From positions 1 to 6,257 of the forward strand of contig JAUVRU010000137.1 in the NCBI GenBank assembly GCA_030597485.1: a DNA stretch of 6,257 bases. The letters are read 5' to 3'. The stretch is from Anaerolineae bacterium (lineage in GTDB: Bacteria > Chloroflexota > Anaerolineae > 4572-78 > NAK82). Shown here piece after piece: positions 4,666 through 6,257 of the stretch. Positions within the stretch are counted from its first letter, which is position 1; every line of letters starts with the position of its first letter. Below the pieces are notes generated by a model that ran no database searches, was not told the origin of the DNA, and worked only from the letters and a program-made list of their open reading frames with translations. Made by a program: the position numbers and the translations under genes.

Positions 4666-5982
4666 TTAGGGGAAGATTCCCCGAACCCCTATGGCAGTGG
4701 CTACCCTATGCATCGCCAGCATGTAGGCCCCCAAGCGCAGAGACACTTGTTTCTCCTGGCCATAGTCCCATACCTCGTCGAAGCCCCGGATCATCCTGCG
4801 CTCAAGCTGCAGATTGACATCGGCCTCTTCCCAGAAGAATCTTTGCAGGTTTTGAACCCACTCGAGGTAGCTGACCACGACTCCCCCAGCGTTGGCCAGA
4901 ATATCGGGCACGACGATGATATCTCGATCTCTCAAGATGTCATCGGCTTCGCGGGTAGTGGGGCCATTGGCACCTTCTATGATCACTCCAGCCCGGATGG
5001 CGGCCGCGTTGTCAGCCCGAATCTGGTGCTCCAGCGCCGCCGGTATCAGCACATCAACATCGCTGGTCAGCAATTCGTCGTTGCTTATGCTCTCCACATC
5101 CGAGGACTGGTATTCTTTCAGAAGGTACCCCCGATGGGCAACATGTTGGTTGATGTCAGCTATGTCCAACCCTCGGGGGCTGTACAGCCCGCCACTGACA
5201 TCACTGATCCCCACAATCTTGCAGCCCATCTCGTCCAGTAACGAGGCTGCAACCGAGCCCACGTTGCCGTATCCCTGCACGGCCACGGTTGTGTCTGAAG
5301 GCTGGCGACCCAACCGATTCAACACCTCCGTAAGGATGATGGCCACGCCTCGACCGGTTGCCTCAGCCCGGCCCAGCGACCCACCCAAAGGCACCGGCTT
5401 GCCCGTGACGATCTCCATCACGGAGTGACCTTCTAGCATGCTGACTGTGTCCGCTATCCAGGCCATAACCTGGGGGTTAGTGTTGACGTCCGGCGCGGGG
5501 ATGTCGCGCTTTGGGCCGAGGATGGGCAGGATCATAGCTGTGAAACGTCGGGTCAGGCGGCAAACCTCGCTTTCAGACATCTGCCTGGGGTCGCACTGGA
5601 CCCCGCCCTTGGATCCCCCAAAAGGAATACCCACCACAGCACATTTCCAGGTCATCAGGGCTGCCAGTGCTCTGGCCTCATTGAGGTCCACATCGGGGTG
5701 ATAGCGGATGCCGCCCTTGCAAGGGCCCAGGATACTGGAATGTTGGACGCGGTAGCCGGCAAAGACCTCAATCCGGCCATCGTCCATCTTCACCGGAACG
5801 GAAACCGTCAACTCCCGCTCCGGTCGGCGTAGAATGGCGTGAATGCCGGGATCCAGATTGAGCCTGTGAGCCACATCGTCTATTTGTGCCCGGACAGTAT
5901 CCCACAGGTCGTGTTGGCGTGGCTCACCCACGATGAATTCTGAAGCGGGCTTAGCTGGTGATACTGCAACTTGTTGCTCCAT
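4666..5982 (-). CDS. gdhA: Glutamate dehydrogenase (Glu/Leu/Phe/Val dehydrogenase family)
   Basis: This cytosolic enzyme interconverts L-glutamate with 2-oxoglutarate and ammonium using NAD(P), linking nitrogen and carbon metabolism. The 438-residue length fits the hexameric 'short' class. The substrate domain shows SVPVKMDDGRIEVFAGYRVQ (61-80), GPCKGGIRYHP (86-96, Lys89), MTWKCAVVGIPFGGSKGGV (110-128, with Lys113 and catalytic Lys125) and PAPDVNT (162-168, Asp165). A glycine-rich GRAEATGRGV (204-213) precedes the Rossmann domain, with VAVQGYGNVG (233-242) and GISD (258-261). VIIEGANGPTT (333-343) and PDILANAGGVVVSYLEW (359-375) follow. All residues expected for catalysis are present. The set looks like glutamate rather than leucine dehydrogenase, but coenzyme choice cannot be told by eye. 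The start is supported by AAGGA ten bases upstream of the ATG at 5982. It is monocistronic, with its own terminator at 4581-4616. Long frames on the opposite strand are codon shadows. Confidence 0.97.
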   Translation of the reverse strand: MEQQVAVSPAKPASEFIVGEPRQHDLWDTVRAQIDDVAHRLNLDPGIHAILRRPERELTVSVPVKMDDGRIEVFAGYRVQHSSILGPCKGGIRYHPDVDLNEARALAALMTWKCAVVGIPFGGSKGGVQCDPRQMSESEVCRLTRRFTAMILPILGPKRDIPAPDVNTNPQVMAWIADTVSMLEGHSVMEIVTGKPVPLGGSLGRAEATGRGVAIILTEVLNRLGRQPSDTTVAVQGYGNVGSVAASLLDEMGCKIVGISDVSGGLYSPRGLDIADINQHVAHRGYLLKEYQSSDVESISNDELLTSDVDVLIPAALEHQIRADNAAAIRAGVIIEGANGPTTREADDILRDRDIIVVPDILANAGGVVVSYLEWVQNLQRFFWEEADVNLQLERRMIRGFDEVWDYGQEKQVSLRLGAYMLAMHRVATAIGVRGIFP

Positions 5983-6012
5983 CTCCGTTTATTCCTTGGT
6001 TCTGATTGTTAC

Positions 6013-6025
6013 TGAATATGATTCA
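6013..6025. promoter_or_regulatory. Small palindrome TGAAT-N3-ATTCA upstream of glutamate dehydrogenase
   Basis: TGAAT (6013-6017) and ATTCA (6021-6025) are perfect inverted repeats three bases apart, about 30-43 bases upstream of the glutamate dehydrogenase ATG. The position would overlap or follow a promoter. No clear -35/-10 pair is visible there. A ten-base match like this can arise by chance, so this is only a candidate operator. Confidence 0.3.
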
Positions 6026-6030
6026 CCACA

Positions 6031-6257
6031 CTATGGCTGGCGCTTCCAGATCTCGAGTGGCCGCAGGTGGAGGGACCTGAGCAAACCGCCGTAGCCGACA
6101 CCTCTGTTGACATCAGCGTCATCTACAACCTGAACGTCCAAGATGTGGCACAGCCCGGAAGCGCCCATCCGGTCGCCGCAGGCATCGGCTAGCGAGCGAT
6201 CCACCGCGGATATCAGTGCAGTGAGGGCACTGGTCTTGCGTGTCACCCAGGTGATCA
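6031..6257 (-). pseudogene. Possible truncated GNAT-acetyltransferase-like gene, cut by the window edge
   Basis: The minus-strand frame is open from the right edge of the window to a TAG at 6031-6033. A GTG at 6246 could be read as a start, but the frame continues past the edge. The section LCHILDVQVVDDADVNRGVG followed by GGLLRSL resembles GNAT motif A: a hydrophobic strand, V-x-x-x-x-x-x-R/N-x-x-G-x-G, then a helix beginning LL. That motif binds acetyl-CoA. In intact family members about 40 or more residues with further strands and helices follow the motif. Here the frame ends only about 16 residues later (LHLRPLEIWKRQP). It therefore looks like a broken copy, unless the motif match is accidental. 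It lies about 50 bases upstream of glutamate dehydrogenase on the same strand. Confidence 0.35.

Noticed and set aside
4708..5428. Two long plus-strand reading frames (177 and 178 codons) inside the glutamate dehydrogenase gene
   Set aside because: They lie antisense to a gene with all family motifs intact. Their translations have no recognisable domain and they lack ribosome sites, so they are shadows of GC-rich codon use.

Overview
This is a GC-rich bacterial chromosomal window, mostly housekeeping and accessory metabolism. It has one complete tRNA gene, five well-supported protein genes, one doubtful small lipoprotein, and gene fragments at both ends and in one gap. I saw no phage, transposase, CRISPR or plasmid genes. 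The tRNA carries an encoded CCA, one promoter matches the sigma-70 consensus perfectly, and most strong starts have Shine-Dalgarno sites. The mix (PEBP-family lipoprotein, DUF350 membrane protein, CDF transporter with extra C-terminal modules, hexameric-type glutamate dehydrogenase) would fit an environmental bacterium such as a Chloroflexota member. That lineage guess is weak and rests on general impression only.

Layout. Bases 1-240 (+) are the tail of an unidentified protein. A tiny proline-rich lipoprotein reading frame (337-537, +) precedes a cation diffusion facilitator (569-1996, +) that carries three tandem cytoplasmic dimerisation-type modules instead of one. A hairpin near 2062-2090 separates it from a convergent minus-strand unit. 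Read from its promoter, that unit is a perfect TTGACA-N17-TATAAT box (2584-2612), tRNA-Val(UAC) (2497-2573), two tandem perfect hairpins (2441-2479) and a DUF350 membrane protein (2140-2421). Next comes a PEBP (YbhB/YbcL-like) lipoprotein on the minus strand (2740-3342). It has a strong internal Shine-Dalgarno site and ATG that could also give a cytosolic form.

The PEBP gene is divergent from pcm (3502-4164, +), protein-L-isoaspartate methyltransferase. Their shared spacer holds a perfect 16-bp palindrome. Downstream of pcm lies a non-coding stretch of about 500 bases. It contains a frameshifted remnant resembling the end of a radical-SAM/zinc-knuckle protein (4171-4312, -), two more hairpins, and a convincing intrinsic terminator (4581-4616) for the minus-strand glutamate dehydrogenase gene (4666-5982). 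The right edge holds an apparent truncated GNAT-acetyltransferase-like fragment (6031-6257, -).

The genes do not form one pathway. They are short independent units: metal efflux, valine tRNA plus a membrane protein, protein repair, and ammonium/glutamate metabolism. The most unusual points are the three-module CDF transporter with a graded loss of metal-site histidines, the tRNA/DUF350 transcription unit with its hairpins and C8 tract, the dual-start PEBP gene, and the palindrome between PEBP and pcm.
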